Below are positions 23,216-36,300 of a stretch of DNA of 64,000 bases, piece by piece. A program made the position numbers and the translations under genes. The number at the start of each line of letters is the position of its first letter. Position 1 is the stretch's first letter. The stretch is from Gamarada debralockiae (Eukaryota; Ascomycota; Leotiomycetes; Helotiales; Hyphodiscaceae), in the NCBI GenBank assembly GCA_002803225.1, contig NXFV01001529.1:1-64000 (forward strand), written 5' to 3'. Under the pieces are notes generated by a model. It was not told the DNA's origin and did no database searches. It saw only the letters and a list, made by a program, of their open reading frames with translations.

Positions 23216-24232
23216 ATTTAGATGTACATATTACGTGCATATACCCAATATACCCATATAATACATTAATTAGACTCCAGGGGTGGTTCGGTTCTGCGTG
23301 ACATGGAGAGACGATCCAGATGGCAAGCGGGAGGAACGAACAAACAACCAATAAAAGGCAAGTTCATCTCAAAATCGCTCTTCGTTATTGTCTTCATAAC
23401 TGCAGCTGCTAATAGCCAGCAGGTCAAACGCACATCATTTGAAATTTGTCGATCGGCGGACCTTCCCACTGAGGACGGAGGACCTTCGTACCATCGAGTC
23501 TCCTTTTCGCCCTCCTGCCAAGCCGCGACCTGGGCGTCGACGAGTACTTATATCTGCCAAGACTTGCCATCCTCCAATATCACGATCATCTTTCTCCTCA
23601 TTGAACCTTTTCTCTCGTGGGAACAACCTTTGAACTCTCGATTCAGCTAGGTCCCCACAAACTTGTGGGGAACATTCCGCAACATGAAACACATCCTCCT
23701 TGCACTCACAACTGGCAAAGTTCTCACTGACAACAGCCTCATCCCAATTACAAGTGTTTCGTCAGCTCTTTAATACCCTTGCACTGATTGGCTGGAAGTG
23801 TCTCGCTTGCTCCGTGCCCCGAGTTTATTTTCAGGTAATTGAAAGTTTGGAGGCTTGATGCGGGGAACGCCAAGACGGTAATGAATGAGATTTTGCTGTA
23901 CGTACCTTGAAGAGGCTTGATGTCCCCTGTGATTTTGCTGTGTACGCACGTCTTTGTTGCGTATGCATTTTTAATTTTGGGAATGGAGCGGCGATGTGCA
24001 ATTAAACGTGCTGGGAAATGAGGCAAGTTTCTGCGATTTGCTAGATGGGAAATGCAGGTTCTGAATAAATAGAGATGGGAGTGGGGAAGAATGGGATGGG
24101 GATATATGAGGGTGTTCATCCGTTGTTTTCAAAGTCTTTTTTGAGCAGCGCATTCGTCGTTCTTCACTCTTTCCCCTTATTTCCCAACGTCTCTCTTTTC
24201 AATTCACCCTTTTCGATCCAACACCGACCACC
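23216..24232. other. intergenic region
   Basis: No supportable gene; contains the 3' UTR of the MFS gene and the promoter/leader of the dioxygenase gene. Minus-strand frames here are short and featureless. Confidence 0.4.
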
Positions 24233-25416
24233 ATGCAGCTCACCGCCCTTTTCGCGGCCTCGATCCTGGGCTTCAGTGCCATCACCTCCGCCCATCCAGG
24301 CGAGCATCATGAAGAGCGCTCCGTCGATGCCTCCCTTCAACTTCGCAATTTCAAGGACAACACCCGCCGCGGTCTGGCAAGCTGCCAAGACAAGTTGAAA
24401 CGCAGCGGCGTCCACGCCCGTGCTGTAGCTCGTCGTCAAGCGACAGTTGACAAGCACTCCAAGAAGAAGAGAGACACCGCATCTGTGTTAGCTACTTCTC
24501 ATCAGTCGAACGACAGCTGCATCAATGAGGATACGCCTGAGACGACTATCTTCGAGAGCAGCGGGACTTGTATCCTAAACCCAGAGGGAGAGACTGGTCC
24601 CGTAAGTGCACTCCCTCTCCCCATAATATCAAACTGTACTAACAAACATAGTACTACGTCCTAGGCGAGCACATCCGCTCTGACGTCCGCGAATCCCAAC
24701 CCGGTGTCCCAATCATCCTCGACGGGCAATTCGTAGACGTAACAACCTGCGAACCCATCCCCAATCTCTGGTGGGACATCTGGAACTGCAATAGCACCGG
24801 CGTCTATTCCGGTTTGGTTGCAACTGGCAATGGCAACACGGACGATACTTCCAACCTCAACGCAACCTTCTTGCGTGGTGTACAGGAGACGGATTCCGAT
24901 GGTGTGATTCAATTCCAATCTGTTTTCCCAGGTCATTACTCTGGCCGTACAACACATCATCATATGGTTGCCCACCTCAACGTTACGGTCCAGCCAAACA
25001 ACACGATTACCGGGGGTACTGTGGCACATATTGGACAGCTGTTCTGGGATCAAGATCTTATCTACAAAGTCGAAGCCACGTACCCTTACAACACCAACAA
25101 CATCACTATCACCACCAACGCAGATGACCGTGTCTTCTCGGACGAAACGGCCGATACGACCAGCGATCCGGTAATTGAGTACGTGATGCTTGGCGATGAT
25201 TTAAGCGATGGGCTGTTTGGATGGGTTACGATTGCTGTTAATGTTTCTGCTACTTATGATCCGAACTACAGTTTCGTTTACACGGCATCTGGGGGCGTTG
25301 CTGAGTCTGGTGGAAGTGTGACGGTTGATGGCGGTGGAGCTGGTGGCAATGGAACTAGTAATGGAACGATACCGACTGGGAGCCTCCCGAGTGGTACCGC
25401 TACTTCTAGTTCGTAG
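24233..25416 (+). CDS. secreted intradiol ring-cleavage dioxygenase
   Basis: Two exons, 24233-24601 and 24652-25416 (50-nt intron GTAAGT...CATAG), 377 aa. A signal peptide is evident (MQLTALFAASILGFSAITSA, cleavage near residue 20), followed by a His/Lys/Arg-rich propeptide-like stretch. The catalytic domain starts GPYYVLGEHIRSDV and shows the non-haem Fe(III) ligand set: Tyr in GVYSG, Tyr in GHYSGRTTH, and the two His of THHHMVAH. Intradiol dioxygenases split catechols between the two hydroxyls; the secreted fungal group probably attacks plant- or lignin-derived catechols outside the cell. Several N-x-S/T sequons and a Gly/Ser/Thr-rich tail occur after the domain; no clear GPI signal is visible. 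Confidence 0.9.
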
Positions 25417-26472
25417 AGGAATTTGGCACTGGAGATTGATGATGTTGAGGAAGTAGAAGAGGAATTTGTACATATAGGAGAGAGCGTTGAGATTGTCACT
25501 CGTTTAAAGTCATTCGTTTTCAGGTACATAGCTATTCAATGCGTATAGCCGTTCACTCTCAGTAATGGAGAAAGTACCATGTGAGATCGGAGAAAGGCTT
25601 TGTATAACAGAAGGAAACTGACTCATGCCTCATCAACAGTGACTGTAGTCATAAGTCAAATGTGATACCTATTCATAGGCCAGAAAAGAGTGTGGTATTT
25701 AGATGATTGCTATTTAAACACCTACCGTCATACCTTAATTATGCCACCGCTGTCAGCCTTAAGCCGATAGGGCGATTGAATTTTGTCCTGAGGCTGAGTC
25801 TGCCTTTTGCAGGATTTTCCAAGCTGATTCAGCTGATCTAGTATTGTAGGGTTTATCCCTCTTTGGTGCTTGAATAACGACGTTAAGCGAACTTGCTGGT
25901 GTTACCTTGTGGCATGAGATATGCTGTGATACAGGGGAATTTTTCATGAAATCGCCGGTTCCTTGAATATTATTTGTACCACGCGGCATTCACTGGAAGA
26001 TCGCCCCCAAATTCATTCACTACCGGTTTTCTTAGCGTCCTTTTCACCCGCCTTTAGCGAGCTCGCTGCCGTGAAAAACAAAGGCCACAAAAATAGCCAT
26101 CCTCTTCTCTTTCTCCTCCACACACGCCCAACATCCACGGTACCTGTCAATCTATCCTACCGGTGTCAGACAATTTCCCTGAGAACATATCTTCTTCTAT
26201 CGCACATTACCTATTCTGTCAAGTCGAAAAAGGACTGCCCAGCTCGATCTCACAATCCTTTCGTGTGATCTACCGCACTCCCCGTAAATTTGCAGACACC
26301 GCCAATACAACTTCACGATCTCGAAAATCTCGAAACCACCTTCCAAGACAACCACAATAAAGGATTCTCGACATTCAAAGAGACCGCGACGAACCGTACA
26401 GCGCGATCAAGAAGAACCATACATACATACAACCTGCATCCCATAAAGAATATTCTGTGACTTTCAGTAGTC
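25417..26472. other. intergenic region
   Basis: No gene supported. The last few hundred bases are CT-rich and probably form the promoter and 5' leader of the eIF2A gene. Confidence 0.4.
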
Positions 26473-28625
26473 ATGGCTGTTCCGCAGTTTGCATACAGAA
26501 CACTGAAGGGGATTGGCATCGTGGATGCCGCGCCTGTCTATGAGCCTTTGCCTGGGTTTCAGCGCCCCGAAGGCAACTCGCGCTGCTGTACCTACTCGCC
26601 GTGTGGCCGCTACTTTGCTTGGGCTTCGAATGAGGGCGTGACTATTATTGATGCCTCAGTCGGCCACGTCATCGGCACGCTCCCTACTCCCAACGTGTAC
26701 GAATTGGGCTTCTCGCCTCGGGGCTCATACATCATTACGTGGGAGCGTCCGTCGAAAGATGAGGCTGGTGATGCGGTCAAGAATCTCAAAGTCTGGCGCA
26801 CGGTCGAGGATGTCCCGCCAGATGGGGAGAAGCAGGTCGTGGGTAGATTTGTGCAGAAGTCTCAGACGGGCTGGAACTTGCAGTACACTTTCGATGAGCG
26901 GTACTGTGCTCGTGTTGTCACGAATGAAGTGCAGTTCTATGAGAGTGGCGAATTGGGTACTGTCTGGAACAAGCTGCGGGCGGAAGGTGTTACGGATTTT
27001 ATGATCTCGCCAGGAAATAACCACTGCGTGGCTGTTTTCATTCCAGAGCGCAAGGTATGTAAATTACATCCTTCACTGTGATCCCTGCTAACATGTGAAT
27101 GCAGGGCCAACCAGCCGCCGTCAAGATTTTCAACGTCCCCCAATTCACAAGCCCCGTTTCGCAGAAGACTTTTTTCAAAGGCGACAAGGTCCAATTGAAG
27201 TGGAATCAGCTTGGTACAACTTTGATCGTTCTGGCACAAACGGAGGTCGACAAAACAGGCAAGAGTTATTACGGAGAGACTACACTATATGTGATGAGCG
27301 CAAATGGTGGATTCGATTCGCGGATAACTCTCGACAAGGAAGGCCCAATTCATGATGTATCTTGGTCCCCCAATTCCAAGGAGTTCGGAGTGGTCTACGG
27401 ATACATGCCAGCAAAGACTACCATCTTTAATCAGAGAGCTGTTGCTACATACAACTTTCCACTTGGCCCCCGAAATACGATCATTTTTTCGCCAACTGGT
27501 CGATTTGTGTTGGTAGCTGGTTTTGGAAATTTGGCTGGTCAGATGGACATCTATGATCTTGAAAAGAATTACCAGAAGATCTGTACGATTGAAGGTGGCA
27601 ATCCCAGTGTTTGTGAATGGAGCCCAGACAGCAAATATATCTTGACCGCCACTACGAGCCCTAGATTGCGCGTCGATAACGGAGTTCGCTTGTGGCACGT
27701 CGGAGGTGGCATCATGTATAACGAGGACATGGTCGAGTTGTATCACGTCACTTGGAGACCTCAAGCATTGGATAGTCTCCCGCCAGGCGACCCTCTCCAT
27801 CCGGTTCCGACCCCTCACAAATCTGCTCTGGCATATTTGGGCACAGTCAAGACTCCTTCCAAGCCTGCTGGTGCGTATCGACCCCCTGGTGCTCGTGGAA
27901 CCTCAACACCATTGCATTTCAAGCGTGAGGATGAGGGTGGAGCCGCACACATTGTCAGCAACGGAACGTCACTGGTGGGCTCGAACGGATTCGGCCGACC
28001 TCGACGACAAGTCCCTGGAGCTGAGCCAGTCGAGAATGAAGTCCCAGGGGCTGCTCCCGCCAGTGGATCAGTTTCAGGTGCTGCTGCTGGAGACGAGAAT
28101 CTCTCCAAGGCAGCGTTGAAGAACAAGAAGAAGCGTGAGAATAAGAAGAAAGAGCAAGACGCTCAGAAGGCAGCTGGACTGACCCCGACTCCGGACGGAC
28201 CAAGCACAAGCGGTGATAACCGTAGTCCCGATCGTGGAAACCGACGAGATCACCAACGCAGCCGCTCGAAGGACATGCAGCACAATGGCCAGGGACGACC
28301 TCGCAGCCAAACCAACAATCGGAGAGCGCAGAATGGCTCGAATGGCACGCAAGCACCTTCAGCACCCGCGACACAAATGAACAATTTGTCAATCAATCCA
28401 GCGGCGGCCCGTATGCAAGATACTCCCGAGCTCTCAGTCACGTCTCCCGGTGGTGGAAGCCCGAACGCGAAGAAATTGCGGGGTCTGCAGAAGAAGATCC
28501 GTGCGATCGAGGATCTGGAGATGCGGCATGCGGGAGGCGAGAAGTTGGAGGATACGCAGATGAAGAAGATTGCCACTAAGGCCTCTGTGCAAGCGGAGTT
28601 GGACGCTTTGGAGCGTGGAGGCTAA
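26473..28625 (+). CDS. eukaryotic translation initiation factor 2A
   Basis: Two exons, 26473-27054 and 27105-28625 (50-nt intron GTATGT...TGCAG), 700 aa. The N-terminal two thirds form the eIF2A beta-propeller: CTYSPCGRYFAWASNEGV, LGFSPRGSYIITWERP, DVSWSPNSKEFGVVYGYMP and RNTIIFSPTGRFVLVAGFGN. The family tail follows (KPAGAYRPPGARG), then a basic, low-complexity linker (KNKKKRENKKKEQ) and a helical C-terminus (KLRGLQKKIRAIEDLEMR). eIF2A delivers initiator or alternative tRNA to the 40S subunit on a subset of mRNAs, independently of eIF2. Length and architecture match filamentous-fungal orthologues. It is a housekeeping gene with no functional link to its neighbours. Confidence 0.95.
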
Positions 28626-29988
28626 ATTCTCCTTCCATACCCATGAATCTGGCATTGAAGTGTGGACTTTGACCATATATGAGCGAATGCATGGATCAGT
28701 GTCTCTCGATGGAGGGATAGCGAGATTTTTAAGTGGGGTTCTTGTTTGGATTGCATTGGACAGCATTCATGGCGTAGCAGGCATGGGAAGGGTACTTATC
28801 ATGAGACTGCATCACGGACTAGTCTGAGGCAAGGCTTGGACTGCGGGCATAGCGCGCGAATAGACCGCGAAGATAGATTAAATCAATAAATACCCCACGC
28901 TACTGGCATCTTGGCTTACCCTCGTCATGTGAATGTTAGTTGCCTCGAAAATACCAACGGAGAGGCTAGCTGATAGCAGGAGCCGCTCAAACGATTCAAG
29001 CTCGAAAAGTTCATTTCATTTGAGCGATTAGGCTGAGTGTGCAAACAACAGATACCACGCGACGAAGGCATCCTGTACCTCTTCAAAAGACCGAATAGAG
29101 TAGGTAACCAACTGTTCTGCATAAAACGGATGCACTGAGCGATTTCAATTTCCGGAGAAGTGCTCTGATTCGGAGGAGATCTCATACACCTCAATGGTGC
29201 ACTGCATCTGAACAATGTACGGGGAAAGGTTCCCTAGAGCCCTCTCCCACTTTATGTGTTGCCGTATCAATTGGGATATGAATGACAATGGTCCCTTCCA
29301 TTCCAGTAATTTGAAACGTCACTCCAAATAGCTCCAACCTGGCTTGATATCATCCCGTTCGATTGCTCATTCAGGGAAAGCAAGTGAGACCACTGGAGTT
29401 TTCGAATACGTTGTCCCGTTTTCGGATCGCTGAGATATGTTGAAGGGTTGATACCTTATATCTCTTTCGATACGTGACCGTTTTGGAATCGCATATTCCA
29501 GTTCATATAGTGTTTTATTTACGTTTGTGCGTTTCGCTACAAGCTTCGTGGGGAGGTGAAGTCACTTTCAAAGATGGAGTTACATCACTTGATATTGACC
29601 ATTGTGTATGAATTAAAGTGTAATTTTAGGCTTAAAGAATTAGAGTTTAGCTTTTCTTTGCATTTGTTTCAAGTTCCAGAATTTTCAATTTGTTCACTAA
29701 TCTCGATGTCTGTATCCTTGCCCCCTTTCAGCCGCGCTTCATCAGCACTTTGCCTGTTTGTTGAGTCAGCAACTCTCTACTCTTCGCCTTCGACATCGCA
29801 AAACCTATATTATGTCTCTGGTACTCTCTACTTCTATAAGCGTTTTCTATTGATTGAACAGAGATTTCTTGAGAGTCCTTCGTCGAATGAAGCAATTACG
29901 TATCCCAGTTGACCATCAGGCCGGCCTCTGTGAGTGTTAAGGAAGAAGTCCCTGTCCACCTTTCAATCTTTTCAGCAGATAAGCTACA
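28626..29988. other. intergenic region
   Basis: About 1.36 kb with no supportable gene. It includes the eIF2A 3' UTR and the promoter of the following regulator-like gene. Confidence 0.4.
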
Positions 29989-31750
29989 ATGGAGCTGAAG
30001 CCATTCTCTATGTTCTCGCCAAGTGAGCCAATGGTCATGGTACACAAAAGATGGATAGAATCCGAGGGAAGCAAGAGCGACCTCAATCCCGGGCACTATC
30101 CCTCGCAGCCGAGAACCGGAAATGCTCCGCTTGTTCAGGCTCGAGAACGGGCAATAGTTCCTCAAAAGTTCGAGTTTGTAAATGGAACGACCCCTTTCGT
30201 AAACAAGGATCCCGATGTTCGGAAGCTTGTTCGCTCCCATGTCGTTCGGGACTCCAGCCGCAAGAAGAAACTGAAAGAAGTAACACGTCGGAGCGGGAAG
30301 GAAACCCTCCAAAGCCTAGATGATATGAGAGAGCCCGCCGAGGGTGCAGAACTCAGTTCTTCAATTGATGAGGCTCTTTCCGAGGAAAATCAACTCGCTA
30401 TATTCTTATCCCGCTCCTCCCGCTCACCTTTCATCCTCTCTCCAAGCTTGGATCCCAATCCTGAACTCTCACCCATCATATATCATGTGAAAAGCATGGG
30501 AACCGCGATGTGGCCTCTTGAAGACTCTGTGCGGTTCAATCCCATCAGCCCCGCTGGATGGTTCGACTGGGCTCTCAGCGACAAAGCGCTGTTTCATGCG
30601 ATATTGTATACCACTTCCACTTATGCCGGCTTACTCTCCGGAACGACCGAAAGCAAAGAGGCAATTGTGCATGAAGGAAAAAGCATGAGCTTAGTGAATC
30701 AGCGTCTGTCGAGTCTCGGTTCACTTAGACCTGAGACAGATGCAGAGAAGGTTGACGATGGGACGATTGGAGCAGTCAGCTGCCTTGCGATATCTGAGGT
30801 ATAAAGCCCAAATAAACTTGATAATGTATGGAGATTGATGAGATCAGGCGTTACGTGGAAGTCTTGTGAGATGGCAAATTCACATGATGGGAGTAAAACA
30901 GATGGCTGAACTGAAGGGAGGGATCTCTAAACTCAGCCTTACCCTTCAGCTCAAACTCCACCGGTACCTCATACCTTCTCGTAATGGTCGTCACATTTCT
31001 GACCTTTTCAGTGCCGACCTCACAGGATCGGTAGATCTTCTTGCGACCCCCTTTTTCGCAGACCACAACCAACTCCCAAAGTATTCGTCCCAAGCTCCCT
31101 CAACAGTTGCAAGTTCCACAGCAAACAAAATTCTTCTCCAATTCCTCACCACCTTACCCATCGACCACAACCTAGTCAACACCCTAACCACACTCTCGGA
31201 CTTCTCCCACCAACTATCCTTGATACTCGCAAGCCCTACAACAGCCAACATCCCCTCCCAGATCACACTCCTCAAGGAAACCTACGGGCTGCGCTATTCT
31301 CTTCTCCAACCTTCCACTATCGATGCAGGCACCACATCCAAATCCCTGTCTGATCAAATGCTCAATGACGTCCTACGCATCAGCGCATTACTGTATATTC
31401 AAGCGACGCTCCAGGAATTTCCATTCTCGGCAGTTGGGTCAAGGAATCTCGTGAAACGGATGAGAGACTCGGTGATGATGGTCCGGATTTGGAATCAAAG
31501 GGAAGGCGAGCTGATGGTTTGGATGTTGTTTATGGGTGGGACTGAGTCGAGGGATGAAATTGATCGGATGTGGTTTGTGGAACAGATTGAGAAGTTGGTG
31601 GGAAGATTGGGAATGGAGTGGGAGGGGGTGAGGAAGGCGTTGGAGGGGTTGTGGTGGGTTGCAAAGATTCATGAACAGAGATGCAGGAGGTTGTGGGATG
31701 AGGTCGAGATTGAGAGGGTTGTGAAGGAAGGTATGATAATTTCTCATTAG
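29989..31750 (+). CDS. fungal transcription-factor-domain protein (PF11951-like), no zinc cluster
   Basis: Two exons, 29989-30798 and 30848-31750 (49-nt intron GTATAA...ATCAG), 570 aa. An early FEFVNGTTPF...VRSHVVRDSSRKKK block is the typical entry to the Fungal_trans_2 middle-homology region, followed by FNPISPAGWFDWALSDKALFHAILYTTS. The C-terminal half is helical, with MRDSVMMVRIWNQREGELMV and ELMVWMLFMGGTESRDEID matching the family's end block. No Cys6 zinc cluster is found upstream in any frame, so DNA binding is uncertain; many members of this family lack it. It may be a regulator or a degenerate paralogue. A related gene lies at 41086-42751. Confidence 0.82.
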
Positions 31751-31850
31751 ACTACTAATCATGAAGACCCCTAGCTCTTTTTAACTACCAACTCCGAATG
31801 GAAAATGCTGTATTTGGTCCAACCCCGGAATTTTCCATCGAACCACTCAA

Positions 31851-32263
31851 TCAATTGGTGAAGTCCGCAACCTCCTGCTTCGCGCCCTCAATTGGTGGAA
31901 CCCACGGTACCCTACTTCTCGTAAAAATCTCAACTTGAGGTACATACTCCTTCGCGGCATCGACGCCATCCATACACCCTGCCTTGATGACCATCATTCC
32001 CTGGTACCCAGTCGAAGTCCTATACAACAAGCTTCCACATTGGCTACAGGAATGATTGGTGATGGTGTTTCCACTGTTGGCTTCTTTTCCCCATCTACTG
32101 AGCTTCCCGGATAGGACTTCGAGGCTTTCACTTGACCAGAGGATGTTGAGGGCGAAGGCGGCGCCTGTGTGCGCTCATCGATGCAGTGACAGCGAAATTT
32201 GAGGATCGGCTCGCCGGCGTAGGAGATGCGGTTCGCGCCACAGAGACAGGAGGACTGAGGCAT
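31851..32263 (-). pseudogene. GFA (glutathione-dependent formaldehyde-activating)-family gene, frameshifted
   Basis: The start (MPQSSCLCGANRISYAG) and the CHC motif lie in one frame. The rest of the domain (TGAAFALNILWSSESLEV, NHSCSQCGSLLYRTS, ending QEVADFTN then TGA at 31853-31851) is in another. The switch falls exactly where the family has C-H-C-x-D-C-R-x-x-T-G; here it reads CHCIDER and the spacing is out of frame, as if about 4 nt were lost, and no intron fits. The Cys of D-C-R is also gone. Intact GFA proteins are small Zn enzymes with a Cys-rich fold. This copy is probably inactive; a sequencing error is the alternative. Confidence 0.7.
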
Positions 32264-33337
32264 GACGGTTTAAGTATTTAAGAGGTTGGATATTGACTGA
32301 GAATCAAATATGTAACTTGAGAGGAGGATTGATGTGAGATGAGATATCGTTGTTCTGGTAGATCTGATAGTAGATTCAGTGCGTTTGTTCATTCTTATAT
32401 ATGAAATTTGAAATCAAATATACTGCAGCTGATTCTTGCAAAAGCTTCAACATTTCATGTCGTTTACAAGCATAGTATCGTCCCTCGTTGCACTCACTGA
32501 ATGTAGATGCACTAGCCTGACTGAGGAAATGCAATTGTGAAGCTGATCATGATACGGCTCAATGATCACTCCGGGAGCCCTGCTTTTACAAAGAGCTGAC
32601 TTCATGCAATGCAATCCACGACCGCGATCAGTAATCGGAATTGAGTTGGCTAAAGTAGGAGTGCTGATTCCCGGAGCATGGCCTCGATGATGGCAAATTC
32701 CGCGGTACAAAATGGAAACAGTAAGGTACGCTGATCTTTGAATGCTCGGATCATGGAAGTTCATTCTCAAGTTGCGCAATTCAGATGAAGGGATATGGTC
32801 ACGCGTCAGACTCCCTTGACAGCTTGCGGCAAACTTTAGGACTAAAGGAATGAAATTCGGTTATCAACAAAGTTAAGGAGTACAGCCGTCAATTTGGCTT
32901 GATCCCGGGGGCCATGCAGCTAACGTGTGCTGGAGTCCATTGACCACGGAAACCTGGAATTTGTTCTACTCAACTCACTGAAGCTGATGCCATAACTTTT
33001 ATTCCGGATATAAGGTAGCTTTCGGTGATATATGGCCTAATGGCAGGATGGATCGTACCATTAGAGAATGAGAAACAGGATGAAAGTGGCGTGGATGAGG
33101 TGAAGAAAACTAGCGTAGCCTTGCGGCAAGGACAAAAGTTAAGCGAACTTTCAGCCTCGCGCTAAAAGTTGCTGTTCGCGACGCGTTCTGAGAGGAACTA
33201 CGATGTTGACGATTTTGACGATTAAAGGTTATTCCTCACGACTTCGAGTGGTTTGATGCCAATTCGACATTGAAATTTAAGTTCACGAAATATGCGGATC
33301 TTCACGAGTCGATGATATACAACGTTCCTGCTGGGAA
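32264..33337. other. intergenic region
   Basis: No gene supported; includes the promoter and leader of APC1. Confidence 0.4.
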
Positions 33338-36300
33338 ATGGCTGCGGTTACTTCGTTAGGCCTTCACCAGCCTACAGGACTCCAACATGCGATCCAAGAA
33401 GGCCTGCTTCTCCCAGACCCTTCCAACACGTCTTACATATGGCACAATCATCTCGACGACAATTCGAGCTCAAACTTGGACGATGACGAACTTCTCGTCA
33501 CCCCCCGATGCGTCATCTGGTCTCGAGGAGGGGTTTTTCGAAAAAGCTACAGATTTGACCTAGAAAACGAGCCTGTTACCCAGGCCTTGATGACTACGTT
33601 TCCAAGTGTCGGACCTCTCGGTGCCAAAGACAGAAAGTCGGATCAGCACACCAAAAAGTGGAATACCAGATCAACGGCAATTGTGGTCTTTTTGAAGACA
33701 CAGGCTCATGTATACTTTCTGTCTGGGACGAGCCATGTCATACACTTGCCCTTCGAAGTCGAATATGCATCTGCAGCTCCAAATGGACTTATTATACAGA
33801 GGAAATTGAGGGTTGACAATCTAGTGGCGGCATCACTGAAATTCCCACGAGTCCCCCCGAACTCGTTTGTCTCATCCCAGCCTCAACCATGGTCCGCAGC
33901 GAGTTCACAACAGTCGACCTTCTCGATCGCAGACCTTGGCGCGCCGAAGCAAATGCCGCTACCACCGAATTCTACCTTGAAAGATCTGTGGGACCCCCCT
34001 TCGCTGAAGAACGACACGAATTGGCCTCGACTTTTCTCCCTGTCAGATCCACTCGCGGAGATGGGCCTGGTCGTTGCGCAATCGCTGAAGCCAGAAGGTC
34101 GGGGACACAGGAGGAGCTCAACAAAGATAGCGGCATTGGATACTGCGGAAGAAATACTATATGTCTCACGTCGAACGGAATTTTCAAACGAAGACAGCGA
34201 GAATCCTCTTATCCTGGCCCTGACCTTAAACAGAGAAACTAGCATGTATACTGTTTGGAAGCTTTCTTATGTTGGGCAGGAATCCGGTACTCGTGATAAG
34301 CAGCGCGTGACGAGTGGTGGGAGTGCTACGTCTCGTCGGCGAAGCTCGTTTGTGCCAGGCACTGGAACAGGGGCAACAACCCCGGTGCCGAACAGTCAAC
34401 AAACATTCCGGGAGAGCTTTGGAGGCAATACACTGGGCATAGCACCAAAGAGAGGCACGAAACAGGAAGATCTGATGGATAAACCCGTTGACTTTGTGTC
34501 TGCTCTCGACCCTGATTTTGATAACGCTGCTGTTCCTCGAAGGAAGTCGCGACGTGTTAGCTCAATGCTTGCCCGAGCAGATCTCTCGGCTTCCCATGAA
34601 CGATCTGCCTTTTCTGACCTCGCTACGGGGCATCATAGTGTAACAGCAAGGCGTGGAGAATCTCTTGGTAGTCAGCATGGGAGAACAAGCGTAGGAGCGT
34701 TTGCAGGAGTGAACGGCCAGAGTTTGTCACAAGCTACGCACTTCAGTCACAGTATTAACAGCTTCCTCGAGGCTCCGGTGGATGAACTCTTGGATGAACT
34801 CAGGGCTGGTGGCGACTTTGAAGGCTTTCACAACATGGGTCTCGATGATGAGGAATTCGATGCGCTCAGACAAGAAATCGTCCTCACGCAGGTGTGGAGT
34901 GTCCCGGCTGAGCATACCAATATCCGATACTCAAGTCAACATACGCCAGCGAAGAGTCAGTTCAAGATCTTTAGTCTCACTGCGCCAGCCTCCGCGATGG
35001 ACGACCAGCAAGGAAACACTATTGTTATATGTGTCTTGGATCCCGATGATAGAAGGCTAGTCGTACTGACTCTGTACACTAAAACTCACAAATCTGCGAA
35101 GTTCGACTTGAATGAAAACCAAAATCCTACCAAGCCAGAGAAAGATACTACCGTTGTTTCACAAGGCCTCGTGACGAGAGCAAAAGGCGTAATCGACGCA
35201 TGCAGGATAGATGATGGAAACATCTCCCGCATCTTGGTTTTGACTGAAACTCCAGATGGTTATGGAGAGCTTAGTCTACAAGCACCTTGGAGCGTCCTTA
35301 TGAAGGTTCCGCTACCGGGTAAGTTCACAATAAGAAACATTCGAAACCTGAGTTTCGATGCAACGCCAGCTGCTAGACGAGAAGGAGGTTTCAAGAGGGT
35401 TCTCAGCAAAGGGCCTCGGGGTTTACATGGACTACGCAATTCGAAACCCCATGGGCTGGTTGATTTGATAGATGATGAAGGCAAGATGCACCAGCTTCAT
35501 ATTCTGCTGCGACCTCGAAACCCGCACGTTCGCGCCGCCATCGATGTTTGTAGAGCGGTCGTTCCTGGTTCTCGGGGTGGCGAGGGAGTCTTGGTCGCAT
35601 GGTGGAATGTTATGCAATGGCTTCGCCTCGAGTCCATAGATGCAGTGGATGTAGAGTGGACCGCCCTTGTCATTACCCTTTTCTCGATGGTTCTTGGCCT
35701 CGGCCATACGTTGAAGCCGGTACAAAATCGAACCCACACGAAGCGCAAATCTCGCTCTGGCCAGTTCAGATCAAGTGGTGGCACAGACTTGGAAAGCTGG
35801 GAGATAATGCAGGGTCAAGAAACCGCAAATGGAAACCCATCGCCATCATGGGCCGAAAACCAGGGTTGGAAGTGGCTCAATGCGGAAGAAGGCCAGGATG
35901 TCGGGCCCAAGTACGACTCGGAATCCTCTACTTCCATATCCCTACAACTTTCTGCTGGAAGTGAAAGGTTCCTACGGAAGCATGTAACATTCGCTCGTGA
36001 ATTTGTGAGCTCAACATTAGGCCAATCCTCGTTACCCGGCACTCTACCCACATCTGGAAATGGGAGCCCAGAGAGCCGGAAAGCAGCACTCATCGATATC
36101 ATCATTGGCCTGCATCTCCTTCATGAAGAACGAAAGCTTGATACGACGATGGTCGATTCGTTCTGCACAGGTACCGTGAGCCTTGCACCTGTCTTAGGCC
36201 AAATCGCAAGGTGGCTTGGATGGACAAATTGGGCAAATATATATGACGTCGAGGAGGCTTCAATGTTTGGCGTGGAGTATGATGCAGAGCCCCCAATTGA

